Below, one piece after another: positions 60,601-64,000 of a stretch of 64,000 nt of DNA. A program made the position numbers and the translations under genes. Source of the DNA: Pampus argenteus (taxonomy: Eukaryota > Chordata > Actinopteri > Scombriformes > Stromateidae); assembly GCA_036937835.1 (NCBI GenBank), contig CM072863.1, positions 14,992,001 through 15,056,000 of the forward strand, read 5' to 3'. The stretch's first letter is position 1; each line of letters begins with the position of its first letter. A model generated the notes under the pieces. It was not told the origin of the DNA, did not search any database, and saw only the letters and a list, made by a program, of their open reading frames with translations.

Positions 60601-63600
60601 ATTTTTAATCCTACAGCCGCCACTGGCTCAGCCCACTAGTCAGTGAGTGAGTGAGTTGAAGCTTAAGGCAGGATTTTGAGTTTTATGACCTGGATAACAG
60701 TAAAGCTGAAGTCTTCAAATTCATTAATGGAGCAGCTTTTTTCATTACTTCTAGGATATCAAAACATGCTTTGGAAATTAGCACACATATAGTTAGTTGT
60801 ACTGTTGGTTATTCTTTGAAGTGCAGCACCCAGATATTTTGTCCCTTTAACAAAACCATATGTCTAATGGCTTTAATGCTGACATTTGTAGCCCATCTCT
60901 CATTTTATCGATGAATATAAACATATAATTAAAATGCATTTATCAGCTTCATTATCCATCTCCCATCAACAATCTTTCTTTCACATATTACTTGAGTGTT
61001 GGCAGTGAGAACCTTTATGAATCATTGGTTGTTAATAGGACATTGACTATTCCAGTCACAGCAGGAGTGAGGGGAGGGGGCAGCTGGGACTCCCAGGGGG
61101 ACTCAGACCCGTGGCAGATCCATTATTCATGGTTCACCATGGGCTTGTAGTGAACACTGACACCCGACCTGCCTAAATCAAACAGGGCCAGTGAGTTTAG
61201 TGCCCCATGGGAAATGCAAGTAAAGGTGGGGGCAATGGGGGATGGAGAGGGGGTGACAGTGGGGTGAGATCAGAACAGACAGGAGAGGAGGGAAGGGTGA
61301 AGTAGATGAGAAGGGAATGGTCCCTCTTCTTACTCCACTGGCTCTTGTTTGAAAGCTGTCAGCACAATAGCACTATATCCCTAAACCTTAGTATGCTGCT
61401 TCTTTCTTCCTTAACTTTTTTCTACCCTCATGTCAGTAACATGTCTAATCATAAATAAAAGCTGCATTTTACATAATGAAGTACACAAACTTTTCATCAT
61501 GCGCACCAACTTCTGTCTCGTATTGTGTTAGTGTTATGTTGAACTCTTATTTTTTTTTAAAAATATATTGTTTAAATTAAATTCAACCGTGTGCAGAACC
61601 TTCCTTTCTGCCTTGCATGAATACAAGACATCAATCAGCCAGATTAATAAAACAACCAAAAAACAGCAACTGCAGCCTATAAAAATACTTTATAGTAGAA
61701 ATGAGTTGCATGTGTATGCATAAACTTACACTTTGAGATCAGTAAGCATTCAGGATGTATCGTAAAACTGTGTGACAGAAATCAGCGAGACCTTACTGGT
61801 GTCCTCTCTGTGTCATTGCTATGCAGGACAGTTTGTAGCAAGGCTCCATTCAGCCCCTGAGCCAGAAGGTGACATTGTATTGAAGCCAACTAAATACCCA
61901 ACAAGGGACTGATTGCCTGAGCAAGTCATGTTTGTACACATATTTTTGAGTCTATATCTTGTTAAAATTTAAGCTTTTGCACAATCACAAAGATGTCTGC
62001 ATCTTCTTCATGTACAGTAAATCTGTTAAATGACTTCATGAAATAAAAAAGCCTACTTTAACCCTACCCTAACTTATGAGAAAATATGAGAAGGGCATCT
62101 TCTTTGAATTCATTCCCTGCTTTCATTTTACTAAGCTGGAAAAAAAAATCTTAGCAGCAAACACCTTTAAGATAAATCTTCTTTTGATCATTTCTGCCCC
62201 TATGTAACAAGTCATTACAGACTTTTTTGTGCATATATGTTTTACTGTGTTTGTACATGATGTACAACTCATTTCCCACAAACAAAAAACTCAGAGAGAG
62301 GCAGAATTCTTGGGTTCATGCGTTTTTCCTCAATAACTCAGCACATAGGCATCCCCATCCATTTATAATCTAAGTCATTTTTTCTGAATTTGCTAATAAG
62401 ATAATTGTTGCCACATAAATTGACATTGCAATCAATACTCAGAGAACGTGATTTAAAAAGTGGGAGAAAACAAACAAGCGTGCTGTAGATGCAGCATTTT
62501 GCGTAGTCCCTATATATTACTTGCAATATTTATAATGAATATGAATTTAAGATATGTATGTATGTAATATGTTTTTAAATATTGTGGAACATTTGCAACC
62601 ATTTGTGTGTGCTTCATATTTACAAGTCAGTGAATAAGGGGACCTTGTTCTTTTTGTCTGTTCTGTCATGCCAAATTTGTAAGCTTTTTAGGATGCATTT
62701 TCTATAGCGTTTTTTGGGAAGATAGCCAGGGGCACTCAGTGTTTCATCAGATTTGCAGTGTCACTTCATTGTGCTTGTCACTGCATTAACTACGTTGCTT
62801 CTAATAAATATGCTTTATTGAACAAGCAGCAGTTTACAGAGTTTTAACAAGGCACAGCCAAGTAAAATGCCTTAAACTTTCTTCTAAGTGTTGAAAGGTT
62901 CTCATACTCTATGCAGATATGCAGCTGCAGATACAATACGAAAGGCAGATGGGGAAAAAAGAAAAGGGAAGGCAAAAATGAAAAGCAGTTAGTGTACCAA
63001 TCAGTTAAAAGACATGTGGCTCTTTTTCAAGCAGATTCAGATCACGTTTGACCTGATAGGTTCTCAGTTCCACATAAAGTCCCACAATTAGGGAGAAATC
63101 AATTCATATAGAAGTACACAGACAATTTCAAGAAATCTTTGCTTCATTGACTAAAGGTTGGTGTTTTGACACAGGAACAAGGCACACAAGGATTAGAGGA
63201 TTGATGGACAGGTGCTCAAATCTCTGCTTTGGCCAAGGATTATCATCAGAAAAAACACAACAGAATAATGTGGACATATACATTTGTGTCCCTCCTCTCC
63301 TCACCTCTCCTTGTATTCTACTGTTCCCTTCCTCTGCCTCTTCCTATTCATTGCCAAGCCTCTGATTAATGCATTTGATAAACCACTTAGCAAGAAATGG
63401 CATTAATAGCTATTGCAAAGAGCTATCATGGGATCCCTTTTTGTGAGGAAAGTATGCATCTTCAAACCCTCAAGGCAGTATACATGGATAACAGAACACT
63501 TCCACACACTATTTTCTAAACAGTTACTTGGCCAAGCCTGAAAGAGGCAGGAGAGACTTGAAACAACTAGTCCACAAAGGCCTAATCACCAAATGACATG

Positions 63601-64000
63601 ATGTTCCAGTTTGCAGTGTCAGGTTGACAATGAAATTGTATTCCTTTCCTTAAAATACACCATGGATCTCAAACAATATTCATACACACGTTTTTATTTA
63701 TTTGTTTCTTGTTTTGTGCGTGTATGTATGTGTGTGTTTATGTACTGTATGCAGACACAAGCATATGTGTGTATGTGTGTTCATTTTTTTATATGTCTAA
63801 CTGGAGTCAAAATATAAACGCTTGCCTAATTCTCATGTGGTTAATTTGCAAAAACTTGAGTGTTTTCGCTGTTTGATGTTATTCTCCACAGATGCTCTTG
63901 ACAAATGACCACAAGGAAGCTGCAGCATTTACTGATGTCTAAATGCATAGTGTGTTTTGACAACCGTATGACCTTCAGCACGTTGTCCTCTGGTGTTTTC
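54661..64000. other. Non-coding DNA; possible conserved blocks, no gene seen
   Basis: Contains a poly(T) run near 54690, a (GT)n run at 59906-59937 and GT-rich stretches near 63715-63780. The stretches at about 58590-58800 and 61020-61210 are balanced, non-repetitive and could be conserved non-coding elements. Short open frames (for example 56690-57007 minus, 57410-57700 plus, 59986-60294 minus) show no domain, repeat or splice pattern that would support a gene. Confidence 0.4.
59906..59937. repeat. (GT)n microsatellite
   Basis: About 15 GT/TG units with one early interruption. Confidence 0.9.

Noticed and set aside
1..64000. Bacterial-type features (operons, riboswitches, terminators)
   Set aside because: Composition, microsatellites, LINE/SINE content and lack of dense genes all indicate vertebrate nuclear DNA.

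Overview
The window reads as vertebrate nuclear DNA, most likely from a teleost fish. It is AT-rich, carries many CA/GT, CT and AT microsatellites and poly(A) runs, and has no operon-like gene packing. It contains interspersed repeats of kinds I know from fish genomes: L2/CR1-type LINE tails, tRNA-SINE-like pieces, hAT and TTAA-flanked DNA elements, and the repeat with a 'tagcttagcataaag' core. I cannot name the species. Most of the sequence appears to be intergenic or large-intron DNA. No complete host protein-coding gene is visible, and nearly all short open frames look like chance frames.

The dominant feature is one full-length, apparently intact Ty3/gypsy LTR retrotransposon at 13003-21178. 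It has two 752-bp LTRs that differ by a single base, a 4-bp target duplication (TGTG), a primer-binding site next to the 5' LTR and a purine tract ending exactly at the 3' LTR. Gag (about 365 aa) and Pol (1660 aa) are both open. Pol lies in the -1 frame and carries zinc knuckle, protease, reverse transcriptase, RNase H and integrase. Each LTR contains two identical or nearly identical 91-bp direct repeats whose ends look like splice sites, so the LTR may hold a removable leader intron.

Two DNA transposon derivatives lie downstream. A non-autonomous hAT-like element (21807-22776) has a perfect 8-bp duplication, GATGACAC, and a remnant resembling a transposase N-terminus. A foldback element (about 23922-24619) has arms of about 110 bp and TTAA at both ends. 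Three structurally intact insertions therefore sit within 11.6 kb.

Elsewhere there are LINE reverse-transcriptase remnants (38160-38500 on +, about 50990-51180 on -), L2-type 3' tails (28870-29262, 31800-31965), and a 0.34-kb block present twice (29395-29739 and 32055-32386). There is also a degenerate minisatellite (42750-43149), several SINE-like fragments and a perfect 14-bp hairpin at 41307-41340.

Two places hint at host genes. A 133-nt GC-rich segment at 4684-4816 has good splice signals on both sides and one open frame. A CpG-dense stretch around 45650-46520 looks like a promoter with a non-coding first exon ending at a donor at 45947/45948. Several non-repetitive blocks look like conserved non-coding elements, but this cannot be tested from one sequence.
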